Shown here piece after piece: positions 1 through 10,850 of a DNA stretch of 64,000 nucleotides. Every line of letters begins with the position of its first letter. Position 1 is the first letter of the stretch. The notes beneath the pieces are model-generated. The model searched no databases. It had not been told where the DNA came from and saw only the letters and a program-made list of their open reading frames with translations. Made by a program: the position numbers and the translations under genes. The DNA comes from Platycnemis pennipes. Its lineage: Eukaryota; Arthropoda; Insecta; Odonata; Platycnemididae. The stretch lies in contig OW121853.1 in assembly GCA_933228895.1 (NCBI GenBank), positions 120,300,133-120,364,132 on the forward strand, read 5' to 3'.

Positions 1-987
1 TACATCCGCTCTGCTGGTTTTCGGGGTATTTCATCCCAGACCTCAATCTCCATGACTCTGAGCACACAAAAAGTCCGAGATCGAGTTGGGAGAAAGTCGA
101 CTCGTCAAAGAGCGTACTCTTACCCTAAAGGTATCTCGTTTCACGTCTCGTCCTCGTAAAAGCAAAAGAGATCCTCCCTCGCCCTTTTCTCCCGTCCCCC
201 GTGTCCTTGTTGGGAGGTCTAGAAGTTCTTTCCGTAGTGTTGCCGCAGGTCGGTGGGTGGCTCTAACGGGGGTTACCGCTCTCGTGTCCCGGGAGGCGGT
301 GGGCGTCCGTGTAGGAGGCTGCGTTGACATATACGATCCCTTCCCCCGCGTCACACACCCCCGCACCCTTCGAACGGACCCTGACCTGGGTTACCTCAGG
401 TGACGCTCGGCCGCGTGCCTCACCATATCGCCTCTTTATGTCCTTCCTTCACCCCTTGGTGACCTCGCAAAGGAGTCCCATAAACTCCACCTGCCTCCCT
501 TCTCTACAATATGCCTTCTCCTCAAATTGGAAAAAAAGGAACGAACGCAGTGAAGGTATTGTGTGCTATCCTGTCGTGGTGTGGTTCTCCACTAGGTAGG
601 CCCTTGGGAAAGTGACTCGGGGAACTCTGAAGGCCGTTCCATTGTGTAATCCATAGAGTTAGTAATACTATTTACTATATTATTTACTAACTGAATGGTG
701 TAATCCAATGCAATGGAAGATGCGCAGTGAATATTGCAACGAGTAAAGCTAGAGATTAAACAATTAACGTCGTAATGCCTGCAAGACTGTGCGTAAAATG
801 GCTCGTTTTAGTTTCACGAATGCATATTCCACGAATGTATGACGATTCAAGTAGTGCAGTTCATTGCTTGGACTTTAACTTTCCTTCCCACCTCATTCAA
901 TGAGGTCGCATGTCTCTTGATAGTGAGTATGGGCAGTCACTCCAAGGGGCTAGATTTATTTCTACCAAAAATTTCCAAATTTGGATG
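1..987. other. Unique sequence, GC-rich in the first 600 bp
   Basis: No repeat or gene was recognised. Positions 60-450 are GC-rich, with many CpG and pyrimidine runs, and are open on both strands for about 105 codons. The two overlapping frames are basic and serine/arginine-rich with no family motif, which is typical of chance frames in GC-rich DNA. From about 600 the sequence becomes AT-rich. An untranslated exon or promoter is possible but unsupported. Confidence 0.5.
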
Positions 988-1630
988 TACATCTACATCT
1001 ACATAATACCCTGCAAATCACCTCAAAGGTGTGTGGCTGAGTGTGAATTCTCACCAAAAATGCACTACATATCATTAATTTAAAAGGATTAGTATTAACA
1101 TATTAGTCTAGACTGCAATATTTAAAAAGATAAAAATAGCAAACTACGCATGCAAAAACGTGCTGTTAGTTGGGTTACCTTCAAGTCCTTACAACAACAT
1201 GCAATTACCTATGCTATCTATTGCTACACTCGTATTGGATATATTTACCGTTATTCATATCTCTAATAGTACGACGAAAAAAGGACATATTGAATCCGTC
1301 AGTTCAGCAATCAATATCTCTAATTTTGTAATGATGGTCCAGTCTACCATAGTAACTTCGCAAAATATTTTTAACGTCATCACTGAAAATATTATCTTGG
1401 AATTTATTTAGAAGATTAAGTCTAAATTTCAACCTGGGATCTGACAATGATTCCCATTTTAATTCATTTAATAGACTAGTTACACTAATATAGTTATCGT
1501 ACGTACCGTCCCTTTACAAATCTTGCCGATCTTCGCTGCACACGTTCAAGTTCATTATTTAGACCGAATTATTAGGGATCCCATACACTGGTAGCATATT
1601 CCAAATGAGATCTAACAAGGGATAATATAA
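988..1630 (-). mobile_element. CR1-like LINE family A, 5'-truncated copy
   Basis: On the minus strand this is the C-terminal end of the CR1 ORF2 (the part after the polymerase palm) followed by the 3' UTR. It ends at 988 in the TACATC hexamer tail next to the terminal hairpin. The stretch from about 1490 to 1600 matches the LEYAAS...GRYDN region of better copies. The frame is broken by substitutions and small indels, so this is a dead copy. The variable 5' cut and shared 3' end are the usual result of target-primed reverse transcription. Confidence 0.85.
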
Positions 1631-2422
1631 TTGCAGAAATAACCAAATATGCAGAATTAAACCTCACATTTCCTAGTTAACATTTTTATGGGGCCTAGAT
1701 CCTTGAGTGAATAAATTTTGCCTTGTGGAAAAGTGTTGCGTGGCTGACCGAAGGACTCAGCTTTGAGTCCGGGAGTTCCCTCTTTGGGCACGTTCGACTT
1801 TGCTTATGCTGTATGGTTTCCTGATCTTTCTGGGAAACCACATTCGGCATAGGGAAAAGAACTCACCCCCGATGTATGAATGACACTACTTGGCTTACTA
1901 CTTGATAAAAGCTGCCATCACCAAACCTGTCGACCTTCTAATTCAACACTCCGGTTGATGGTCCACCAATTCTTCGTCGTTAAAGGATACCTTCGTTTGA
2001 TTTGTTGAAGCTCTCGGGATTTGTTGAGCGTAGGCGAATGGTGACTCTCTGCGGACAAAAATAATACCGCCCGTCAAAGAGGTGGAAGAAATACTCTTTC
2101 CTGTTCCGTGCATTTATGCAATACCAAGTCAAATGTGGATTTTTAGTGAGTTATTTGATACAAAATATAAATTACGTTCATGAGCAGTCAAGCAGATGTA
2201 CGCCACGGTGCAGTATCGGATAAGAAAGTGTTGCATCTTTGAAAGCAGTAATCGAGGCGTTTACATGAATATGAAAATAGCTCTCCAATAAGGTCGCAGG
2301 CTTGAATGCCATCTTGGAAATGCATGGACGCTGGCAAGAGATTGTTTCAAGTTTGGACACGTTCAATTTTGCTCATGCTGTGCGATTTTTGAGACATCCC
2401 GAGCGGTAGATCAAGTAGTTCG
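1631..2422. other. Unique AT-rich sequence
   Basis: No gene was recognised. About 1736-1800 looks loosely tRNA/SINE-like (TTTGAGTCCGGGAGTTCC) but I could not fold it. A short duplicated phrase, cgttcgactttgcttatgctgt near 1783 and cgttcaattttgctcatgctgt near 2361, shows that 1780-1815 and 2355-2395 are related. Confidence 0.4.
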
Positions 2423-2606
2423 TCTAACATCATGTTTTTGCATTCCTGCTTTGCTGTGTTTATATTTTTTTCAAATTGTGAAGTTTAGACTAGACTCTAA
2501 TTGATAATACTTTTTATGTATGACATGCGGTGCAGGTTCGGTGTGAATTCACCCCCTGCCACACGACTTAATGGTGGCTTACAGGGTATTATGTAGATGT
2601 AGATGA
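2423..2606 (+). mobile_element. CR1-like LINE family A, 3' UTR only
   Basis: Only the 3' UTR remains, from the CATGTTTTTGCAT phrase to the terminal hairpin (CCCTGCCACACG ... GTGGCTTACAGGG) and the ATGTAGATGTAGATG tail at 2592-2606. No coding part remains. Confidence 0.8.
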
Positions 2607-3338
2607 AGTTTAGGTTGGGTAGGGTTATAGAATTTGAGCTTTGTAGTGATTTTAAATCAAATTCTATTGCTGCAACTGGTAAACATATTTCAAATTGGCG
2701 TACTTAAAGAAAAAAAAACAAAATAGCAGAAACACTTTGGGGCATTTCTTCAACACCTGTTTGCTTGTTGGTTGGTGGCAATTTCCTCGGGGTACGTGTC
2801 TTCTTGGCTTCCTCGGTTAGTCTTGAGCCCTTGAACACCTTGAATAGAAATCGTCCCGTGTGAGCAAGTGATGTTTATTCAGGTTGTCACGGACGGGCAG
2901 GGCTTTGAAAGTGCACCTTTACGAAGGTGCCAATTCTCCCCCCTTTCAGTACAAAAGGGTTTTCTGTTTCATTGTTCAACCTCGGAAGGCTACCTCTCGG
3001 AAGTGAGGAGATACTACACACTCGCCTCTGTCGGCTTATGGGTCGGCTGACAGCGGGGCGTCCCTCCCTCCCTGGGAGAGGGGCGCGTGTGTGATTCCTC
3101 CTTTCTGGGGTGCCGTCGGGCCTCGGATACCAGGAGACCCCTCGCTGCGAGGGATCCACTCCACTGCACCCCCGCCCGCTCCACCCTCTGAGCCACAGAC
3201 CGAGGGCGTTTTTGCAGGAATGCCCCCGCTCTAGGTGTTTTTGCCCCCGTTCCACAGCTAGCATGCCGAATACCTCCCGTGTCGGATGATCCGACTCGGA
3301 TCTACGCATGTAATAACCACCAAAATCCCTTTCTTATT
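2607..3338. other. Unique sequence with a GC-rich block
   Basis: About 3040-3300 is GC-rich with CpG and G/C runs, and is open on the minus strand for 140 codons. The predicted protein is Arg/Gly/Ser-rich with no recognisable domain. The block is not shared with other parts of the window. An exon or promoter fragment is possible, but nothing in it decides the matter. Confidence 0.4.
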
Positions 3339-3848
3339 CATCTACATCTGCATAATACCCTGCACCCCACCATAAAGGTGAGTGGCAGGGGGTGAATTCT
3401 CACCAAACATCATGCATAAAAAAGGATTAGTATTTATATTGTTCTAAACTTTACTATTCAAAAATAGATAAAAATAGCAAAGCAAACATGCAAATCATGC
3501 TGTTAGTTGGGTTAGCTTCAAGTCCATATATTAACATGCAGCTACCAATGTTATCCATTGCTACACTCGAATTGCATATATTTACCGTTATTCATATCCC
3601 TAATTGTAGGAGGAAAAAAGGACATTTTGAATCTGTCAGTTCGGCAATCAATTTCTCTAATTTTGTAATCATGGTCCAGTCTACCATAGTAAGTTGGGGT
3701 TCGCAAAATATTTTTAACATCACAACTGAAAAATATGGTCTTGGAATTTTTTTAAGAGATTAAGTCTACATTTTAACCTGCCTTCTGACAATGATTCCCA
3801 ATTTAATTAATGTAATAGACTGGTTACGCTAATAAGTTTACCGTATTA
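3339..3848 (-). mobile_element. CR1-like LINE family A, 5'-truncated copy
   Basis: This minus-strand copy begins at 3339 with the hexamer tail and terminal hairpin and runs 5'-ward through the SNG-stop end of ORF2 to the TSLLNE region. It stops abruptly at 3848, where a piece of the opposite strand of the same family begins. ORF2 is broken by frameshifts. Confidence 0.85.
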
Positions 3849-3881
3849 AGGTGGCTTGCAAGGTATCATCTAGATGTAGAT
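3849..3881 (+). mobile_element. CR1-like 3' end fragment joined head-on to the previous copy
   Basis: About 33 bp match the plus-strand 3' terminus (GTGGCTTGCAAGGTATCAT then TAGATGTAGATG). It directly abuts the 5' cut of the minus-strand copy, so the element has a 3' end at both edges. Confidence 0.6.
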
Positions 3882-4556
3882 GTCAAATAAATTAGGTGTA
3901 TCGTAGCCGAAAATAACCAATATAAATATTGTTGAATATCCGTGTCTGAAATACTGAATAACCAATATTCGCTATCATGGCGGAGAATAATGCTTCTGGG
4001 AGTAATAATAATCTTATTTTTAGCGACACGTCAAATTACGAAAGTGTGCATTCGGTTTTCGTTTACGGAAGGATCGCTTACGCTGCTATGCCTGCTCGGC
4101 GTGCAGATATTCTCTTGGGAATTTCAACTGGTTGCACGTCAGTGCGTGCGGCCGGAGGGGGCCTTTCTCCGTTCACCCCCACACAAGATGAGGATCGGCC
4201 TCAAGGGAAAGGAATCCCTCGGCCCGTGCCCTCGCTGCGTTCCGGGGTCGGTCGGGGTCGCAAGGGATCTCCGGATTCCATCGGCCGGTTTTGTTTGCAA
4301 CCCCCACCCCCTCCTTCGCCGTCCGCCCCCGCTCTCAAGCACTTTTGCCTCTTGCCGACGCAGCGAGACGGCAACTGCCGGCGTACTACCACCCAGTGAA
4401 AGCGAGGCGAGAGGGAGAAGGAAGGATCTCATGTCGCGTGGGCCTTTCCCCGGCAGAGGTTCTCAAAAGTCGGGCCATGGAGGACGAAACACGCGTATGG
4501 AAGGAAGATTTCTGAAGTTTAAATCGATCCAAATAAATTGTATGTAGCATCATCAT
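3882..4556. other. Unique sequence with a GC-rich block, open frame of 201 codons
   Basis: The plus-strand frame 3942-4547 is the longest open frame in the window. It starts in AT-rich DNA and ends in CR1-adjacent sequence. The middle (about 4130-4500) is GC-rich and also open in three other frames on both strands, so base composition explains it. I recognise no domain, no signal peptide and no convincing codon bias. I do not call a gene. Confidence 0.45.
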
Positions 4557-5063
4557 TCGTAACCAGTATATTAAATGAATTAAATTGGGAATCATTGTCA
4601 GATCGCAGGTTGAAATTTAGACTTAATCTCTTAAACAAATTCCAAGACCATATTTTCAGTGATGATGAAAAATATTTTGCGGACCCCAACTTACTATGGT
4701 AGACTGGACCATAATCACAAAATTAGAGAAATTGATTGCCGAACTGACAGATTCAAAATGTCCTTTTTTCCTCGCACTATTAGGGATATGAATAACGGTA
4801 AACATATCCAGTACGAGTGTAGTAATGGATAACATTGGTAGCTGCATGTTGGTATAAGGACTTATAGCTAACCCAACTAACGGCATGTTTTTGCATGTAT
4901 GTTTTGCTATTTTTATCTTTTTTTAAATAGCGTAGTTTTGAACAGTTACTATAAAAGTACTGATCTTTTTTTTAATGCATGATATGTAGTGCATGTTTGG
5001 TGAGAGTTCACTCCCTGCCACACAACTTTATGGTAGCTTGCAGGGTATTATGTAGATGTAGAT
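4557..5063 (+). mobile_element. CR1-like LINE family A, left arm of an inverted pair
   Basis: This plus-strand copy runs from the TSLLNELNWESLSDRRLK region through the ORF2 stop and full 3' UTR to the GATGTAGAT tail at 5063. A 3 bp loss near 4666 removes one codon relative to its partner. It shares private variants with the minus copy at 5476-5951, including the CGGCATG and GCTATAAGTCC phrases, so the two are close relatives in inverted orientation around an RTE-like fragment. Confidence 0.88.
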
Positions 5064-5475
5064 CATTGGTCAACAATCCTAGGATTGGTTTGACGCAGCT
5101 TTCCACTCGATTCTTCTATCGGCCAACCTTTTCATTGTGACGTAATTCTTCTCTTTTACATTCTTCACAACCTGTTTCATGTATTTCATAAGAGGCCTGC
5201 CTTTTCCAATCTTCCCGTTCACTTTTCTCTCGACGATAGTCTTCATCAGGCCATCGTGTCTCAAGATATGTCCGATTAAGTTCCCTCTCTTTAGCGTTGT
5301 CAGGAGACTTCTCTTTTCTCTTCTTAGCACTTCCTCGTAACTTACTCGGTCGATCCATTTAATCTTCAGCATTCTTCTGTAGCACCACATTTCGAATGCT
5401 TCTACACTTTTCTTCTCCTCTGCTGTCATCGTCCATGCTTCACTGCCATAAAGAAACATGCTCCAGATGTAATTG
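5064..5475 (-). mobile_element. RTE-like LINE family B, 3' fragment
   Basis: The minus-strand frame 5480-5079 encodes 133 residues typical of the C-terminal end of RTE-type reverse transcriptase: YIWSMFLYGSEAWTM, EAFEMWCYRRMLKIKWIDRV, then the LIGHILRHDGLMKTI and KGRP segments, ending in AASNQS and stop. The 3' end (5064-5100) carries the AATCCTAGGATTGGTTTGACG phrase shared by all B copies. The fragment is cut at 5475 exactly where a family A tail begins. Confidence 0.85.
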
Positions 5476-5951
5476 TACATCTACATCTACATAATACCCT
5501 GCAAACCACCATAAAGGTGTGTGGCAGGGGGTGAACTCTCACCAAACATGCACTACATATCATGCATTAAAAAAAAGATCAGTACTTTTATAGTAACTGT
5601 TCAAAACTACGCTATTTAAAAAAAGATAAAAATAGCAAAACATACATGCAAAAACATGCCGTTAGTTGGGTTAGCTATAAGTCCTTATACCAACATGCAG
5701 CTACCAATGTTATCCATTGCTACACTCGCACAGGATATATTTACCGTTATTCATATCCCTAATGGTACGAGGAAAAAAGGACATTTTGAATCTGTCAGTT
5801 CGGCAATCTATTTCTCTAATTTTATGACTATGGTCCAGTCTACCATAGTAAGTTGGGGTTCGCAAAATATTTTTAACATCATCACTGAAAATATGGTCTT
5901 GGAATTTGTTTGAGAGATTAAGTCTAAATTGCAACCTGCGATCTGACAATA
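5476..5951 (-). mobile_element. CR1-like LINE family A, right arm of an inverted pair
   Basis: This minus-strand copy begins at the TACATCTACATC tail (5476) and extends to the SDRRLQFRLNL region of ORF2. Its frame is open from 5949 to 5710 (79 residues) with the conserved RTPTYYGRLDH and FPRTIRDMNNGKYI phrases. It is nearly a mirror image of the copy at 4557-5063. Confidence 0.88.
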
Positions 5952-6930
5952 AATGTATGTGAAATGCAAGAAATAAATTGGATTGTATTCCTGCGAATTG
6001 ACCCGATGGCTCAGAAAACTTTTCATTTGCGCGCGACTGAGATTTTAGGATAGGATGGATGACCCAATCATGTGTCAGGATTTGCAGATGGGCCTTGATG
6101 CGTATGCCCGCGTCGGCTTAAGAAAAAATACCCGGGCCCTAGAATAGAAACTACTTGTTTCTATCCCATAATACAACACCGGAATCTTCAAAATCTTTGC
6201 TTTCAGGAAAGCCAATTAGTAGGGTTTAGGACCATAAAAAGTTGTCATCTTTCCTTTCAGGTTTATGCTTACAGGTTTATGCTTTCGACATCAATCAATC
6301 ATAGCCAACATTCATCACTGGAACTATTTCACTTACTTAATTTTTATCCTGGTTTTTGGCGTATTATTTGACTACTTCGGTTTTTTACATTAAAAGTTTC
6401 CACTTCATTCGTCAATTGCAATTCTTTTGTGCAATATTGCAAACTTTTTTAGCTTATGCTTGGAAGTTATCTGAGGCAATGTAATGTCACATTGGAATAT
6501 TCACTGTTTGTTTCTTTGCCCGAGTCTTTCTAACTTAGGGTAGGATGAAGATAGCAAGATGAAGCGAATTAAATTTTAAGGAGAAAAGTTTGGCGTCAGA
6601 TGAGAGTATCGTATTTGCTGGAACTGGAGGGCCGGAATGGTTGAAATAGAGCTAGAAGGTATGTATGTAACGCTGAAAAATGTCAAGAAAATTGAATTTT
6701 GTTGGTATAAAACACCATTTATCTCACCCGTGCTCGTCTACTTTTTTATGGTAAAACCCTATTGACTTCTGTGCTAACCACGGAATCCCAAGTAACTATT
6801 AAGTTTCAACCAAGTCAGATAGCTATGAGAAACTGGTTTTAACCGTAAAATGCAATACTTTAATGTGATCTAATGAAGATATTGGTCAATTACGAGATTA
6901 GATTCTGCGTAATGAACAGCTGCCGAATAA
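5952..6930. other. Unique AT-rich sequence, nothing recognised
   Basis: No repeat family seen elsewhere in the window and no plausible coding frame was found. A short direct repeat, AGGTTTATGCTT, occurs at about 6259 and 6271. Confidence 0.4.
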
Positions 6931-7450
6931 AGGCCGCTTTAAACGGTACAATTTTTTGTACAATTTCTTGTACAAACACTATATATGTCGAAAGTAAGTA
7001 TGAGTAAATTGTACTATAGCAAGTTTTCCACAGAGAAAAAATCATTCGCCTTGACCGGGACTCGAACCCAGACCCCCTGATTTCCGGCCAGGTGCTCTCC
7101 AGTTGAGCTACCAAGACGTCCTCTTTCTCTGTGGAAATCAACGAGGCTTAAAGGAACTAGGTGTTAACGGACTGCGGGACATATCATGTCACAATGCAGC
7201 CGTATTTCAATTTCAGCAATTTCAGCGGGTGACGCCGCTAAAGTTTCCGCGGCCAGTTCGCGGACTTTGAATGAGTAAATTGTACCGTGTAAAGCGGTAA
7301 ATTGTGTGAACGCTTGTGCCAATGTCTGAATGACCGTACGGAGAATAGAACCCGGTCTAATTCCATTCAGACAAACATACAATTTCGTTCAGTTTATACA
7401 AGCGTCTGTACAAGAAATTGTACAATAAATTGTATCGTGTAAAGCGGCCT
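6931..7450. mobile_element. Harbinger-like non-autonomous DNA transposon (MITE)
   Basis: The 520 bp element has terminal inverted repeats of about 44 bp: the left end AGGCCGCTTTAAACGG and the inverted right end AGGCCGCTTTACACGA continue into matching TTTCTTGTACA, with 3 mismatches in 44. It is flanked on both sides by TAA (6928-6930 and 7451-7453). A 3 bp TWA duplication with such ends is the pattern of the PIF/Harbinger superfamily. No transposase is present. A third copy of the end motif (GTGTAAAGCGG) lies inside at about 7288. A tRNA-like unit sits in the left half. Confidence 0.75.
7026..7136 (-). mobile_element. tRNA-derived SINE-like unit between perfect 13 bp inverted repeats
   Basis: On the minus strand, 7117-7051 resembles a tRNA. 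A box A-like TGGTAGCTCAACTGG is followed by a possible anticodon arm (CCTGG...TCAGG) and box B GGTTCGAGTCCCG. A run of six T follows at about 7041-7036, a typical RNA polymerase III stop. The unit is bounded by TTCCACAGAGAAA (7026-7038) and its exact reverse complement (7124-7136). It lies inside the Harbinger-like element. It could be a tRNA pseudogene rather than a SINE; no SINE body is visible. Confidence 0.6.
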
Positions 7451-7453
7451 TAA

Positions 7454-8895
7454 GGAAGATTTAAAATTGCCGATGCATGGAGTTCGCGATCCTTCCTTTT
7501 GAAATTTCTGTGGCAAATGAATCATTTGATTACTATGGATTGGTGAAGAAAGTCAAATACTACTATTCTATTTAACGTTCTTACATTCTTGTAGCATAAA
7601 TCTATGCGTCATATATTAGATACGAGAACTCAAACTTTGTTATAAAATAAGCTGCACAAGTTTTACTGTCCACTTATATTTGATGATCATTCAATACAAA
7701 ACCCGCGATTCAAAGCCTAAATGCATCATCATTAGGCATACTGCCTAATCAGATTCATTTATTCCTGAAAATCTGTTCCGCCACTTTACGCTAGATACGG
7801 TCGAATTTATTCACATTTCATGTATCCTCTTCGGCCCCTTGTCCACATACGAAGACAACTAGTTATACGACCCTCAGAGGGTAGCTTTTTCCAGTAGACT
7901 ATTAAACTGATATACCAATCTGTGATCATTCCTGATTTTGAATGTTCCGCCTTGACAGCGCCTATTTCATACACCAGAATCTCTGTTTTAGCATTCGTTT
8001 TTCAGAAGTCAATGTGGCGGCCACAAATAAAGTGAACTATATTTCATCTATTCAATATCATGGCCACGCTGCATTCCTCCTGTTCATGTACGGAATATTA
8101 ATACTTGATGAGGATTAATCCGATCATCAAATGTTTTCTATCTCTCAAGTAACAGCTGTACACATATGTGGATAATAATTATTTCCACAAAAGCAATAAT
8201 AATAATTTTGTCCAACATATAATTTCAGTAGTCCCATATGTGTTCAAAAGAGATGAGAAATATTTTTTTCATAAGCCAGATATTTTTCAGGGCCGAAGAG
8301 GTCAAATATGTTCACGTACATGGTCGCCAATTTAGATAACGCTCTTTTTTTGTCTGTTTAGTCGTCACAACCATTTTGTCAGGGAAAATATTCCAAAAAA
8401 ATTATTGCATTTAAGTTGCATTTTGAAGGTTTGTAGTGTTCGCATTCCGATAATACTTTCCCTCAGAATCGCACCAGAGAGAGCGAGGGTGAAGCTAGGT
8501 CCGCATAGCACGGCGAAAGTTGTTGGGGAAGTTCGAGTGGTATTGCTATTGTTCTCGATAGGGTCGTGTTAAATATAAATATTAACATAGGCGCCCAACT
8601 TTATGAAATGCCGTCGAGATAAGGCATCTCTCTCTCTTCGCCCTCGGAGAGAGGCCTTTCCCTCTGCTGGAAGCCACAATGGGAGTTCGAGCGGTCGTGA
8701 GAACCCGTTTGTAGGCGAGAGCGACTCTTCTTCCTCGCCGGACCCTTTATCCCGGCCCGGCCCGGCGGCGCCCGGGACGCGTCCGTGTCGCGGTCCGGTT
8801 CGTGCCGTTCGTGTCCGTCCCATCTCCCGCCCTCATCGGAGGAGGGTGCCCGTTGGTTGATTAGCAAGCATTCAAAAGTCATTCATATTCATATT
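7454..8895. other. Unique sequence, GC-rich at its right end
   Basis: Positions 7454-8590 are AT-rich with nothing recognised. Positions 8595-8860 are GC-rich and open on both strands (85-93 codons), and the predicted peptides are Arg/Pro/Ser-rich without a domain. This looks like a promoter or untranslated exon type of composition, but there is no supporting signal. Confidence 0.4.
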
Positions 8896-8992
8896 GCTTG
8901 TTTGCATGCTAGTAGTGCATGCTTGGTGATCTTCACCCCCTGCCACACAACCTCGCGGTGGCTTGCAGGGTATCGTGTAGATGTAGATGTAG
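8896..8992 (+). mobile_element. CR1-like LINE subfamily A2, 3' end only
   Basis: About 97 bp of 3' terminus: the GCTTGTTTGCATG phrase typical of A2, the hairpin CCCTGCCACACAACC / GGTGGCTTGCAGGG with a CTCGC-type loop, and a GTAGATGTAGATGTAG tail. It was truncated far into the 3' UTR. Confidence 0.8.
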
Positions 8993-9218
8993 GTAGGTCT
9001 TCCGATAAATTCAAAATGAAGGGGCTCGAATCTACCGAGTGCCCTAAAAGCCATCGCAAGTATTTGTTTCTGGAAATGACCCCGCACCCGACAAGCGTAA
9101 TTGATGAGTAATCAATGCTTTCGCTAGTAATTACATTACCAAATTTTTCCTGTAGTGAATTAAATCTCTTTTGAGAAAGCAGCTTATATGCTATACACCA
9201 ACTAAAAATAGAATCTCA

Positions 9219-9444
9219 CTCACTCAGTGAATCAACCCGAAGGTTGGTTTTGATAGGTGAGAGTAGAGCTCACCCCGTACTAAGCCAGCGGCGTGTTAAA
9301 TTCACACATTCAGGGTAGGGGGTCCAGTTCCTTTCCCTGGGAAAGGAACTGGAGGATTTTAGATGGGGCTCTTGCCCGGAATTTGAACCCTGGACCCTCC
9401 GGTCAGTAGCTCAGTGCTCTACCCATTAGGCCACCACGACCCCA
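9219..9444 (-). mobile_element. tRNA-derived SINE, family S1
   Basis: On the minus strand the head (9444 to about 9370) reads GGGGTCGTGGTGGCC, GGGTAGAGCACTGAGC and box B GGGTTCAAATTCC. The body continues through CCCATCTAAAATCC and the CACCTATCAAAACCAACC phrase to a 3' end CACTGAGTGAG at 9219. The copy at 63319-63608 has the same order of parts, so the family is real. It has lost about 60 bp relative to that copy. Confidence 0.8.
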
Positions 9445-9620
9445 CAAATACAATATGTAATGAAGAATATTTTCACTTATATATATAATACTTTATGTAA
9501 TCGCCTATTGCCTTGTTAAATTCCGACTGGTTTACAAGTTTAATTTGTATTGTTTTTCTAAGTTGGCTTTGCCACAGAAAATATATAAAATGTATTATTA
9601 ACTAATGTCCATATATGATC
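9445..9620. other. Short unique AT-rich stretch
   Basis: No gene or repeat was recognised. Confidence 0.4.
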
Positions 9621-10035
9621 CACATCTATAAAATACCCTGCAAGTCACCATATAGGTGTGTGGAAGGGGGTGAATTCACGCCAAACATTACATATCATGT
9701 ATAAAAAAAGATTAGTAATTATATTCTTGTCTAAACTTCACTATTTAAAAAAGATAAAAATAGCAAAGCAAGCATGCAAAAATATGCTGTTAGTTGGGTT
9801 AGTTTAAGGTCATTATACCAACATGCAACTACCTATGCTATCCACTGATACACTTGTATATATACTATTGGATATATTTACAGCTATTCATATCCCTAAT
9901 TGTACGAGAAAAGAAGGACATCTCTCTGTTCGGCAATCAATTTCTCTAACTTTATAATTATGGCCAAGTCTACCATAGTAAGTTGGGGCTCGCAAAATAT
10001 ATTTAACGTCATAATTGAAAATATTATCTTGGAAA
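9621..10035 (-). mobile_element. CR1-like LINE family A, 5'-truncated copy
   Basis: This minus-strand copy has a degraded tail (CACATCTATAAAATACCC) and the 3' UTR. The end of ORF2 holds the RTPTYYGRL-type segment at about 10005-9930, followed by several indels. It belongs to the slightly diverged form with a TATACTATTGGATATATTT insertion also seen at 28.3 and 62.9 kb. Confidence 0.8.
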
Positions 10036-10771
10036 ATATTATCATCATGGAAAATATGTTCATCATGCGGGACAAACACTACGAAAATCTTATACATAGA
10101 TTTGTTAATTCTCTAATGGAAACCATAAAGGTGTTATTATAAAATGAGTGAATTAATAATTATTTTCGTAATTTTCATTTTCTGCGGTACTTCAACTACA
10201 ATCATCGTTCATACTAGCAATTTAGCAGCGATCGTTATGCATTACGAAATACTCTGTCGCTAAAAATTATACGTGGCAGCCCTTCATTGTTCTGCCTAAC
10301 ATGACAATGTGTATTCTCCTAAATGACTCTCAATCTGCCTAGGAACAGATCTACTATCGCGTAAGCGTGTTTAATTGTTTTAGAAACGCTTACGGAAATA
10401 AAAAGATCTGGCCTGGGGATTCATGCTGTGGCATAATGAATGGGTCACTGCTCTATTTTAACTGTGCATCGTCGGCCGATTAGTTTCTTTGCTTATGGTT
10501 GTAAAATCGCTTTGCCCCTTATCTATCGTTTAATGATTTCTCACCGTTGGTTTTCGCACATAATTAACTGGCTTACTGAGATGTTCGTCCTCTTGCGCTC
10601 TCAGTTTGTTTATTACTTCCGGGTGGAATAATGGCGAGCGGTCACGAAATCGTGGACGAGATGTTTTCCTCTGACCCAGCGGTAGAAATAGGTTCAAAGC
10701 GCTCCAACCACTGACTGAGGTTACATCGCATCATCTGACCTATGCTTATTCACCAGGTAAACGCAACATCC
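10036..10771. other. Unique AT-rich sequence, nothing recognised
   Basis: No repeat shared with the rest of the window and no defensible coding frame. The right edge (about 10690-10771) may be the body of the tRNA-derived unit that follows. Confidence 0.35.
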
Positions 10772-10850
10772 ATGCCCGAGGAGGGATACGAACCCGCCAT
10801 CTTCGCGTTACCAGGCAGGCGTTTTTCCTACTTGGCTACCTCCGTCGGCT
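10772..10850 (-). mobile_element. tRNA-derived SINE head
   Basis: The minus strand reads GAGCCGACGGAGGTAGCCAAG, CGCCTGCCTGGTAACGCG, then box B GGGTTCGTATCCC. The region is about 79 bp, the size of a tRNA head. The body probably continues leftwards to about 10690. Its relative at 27184-27259 shares the CGGGTTCG..TCCCTCCTCG end. Confidence 0.6.

Noticed and set aside
3942..4547. 201-codon open frame, the longest in the window
   Set aside because: The GC-rich middle is open in several frames on both strands, there is no domain, and the frame runs from AT-rich DNA to the edge of a LINE. Composition explains it better than a gene.
4557..5951. The inverted CR1-like pair as a composite transposon carrying the RTE-like piece
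   Set aside because: Both copies are 5'-truncated LINE ends with no means of moving as a unit, and there is no outer target duplication. Duplication or conversion is the simpler reading.
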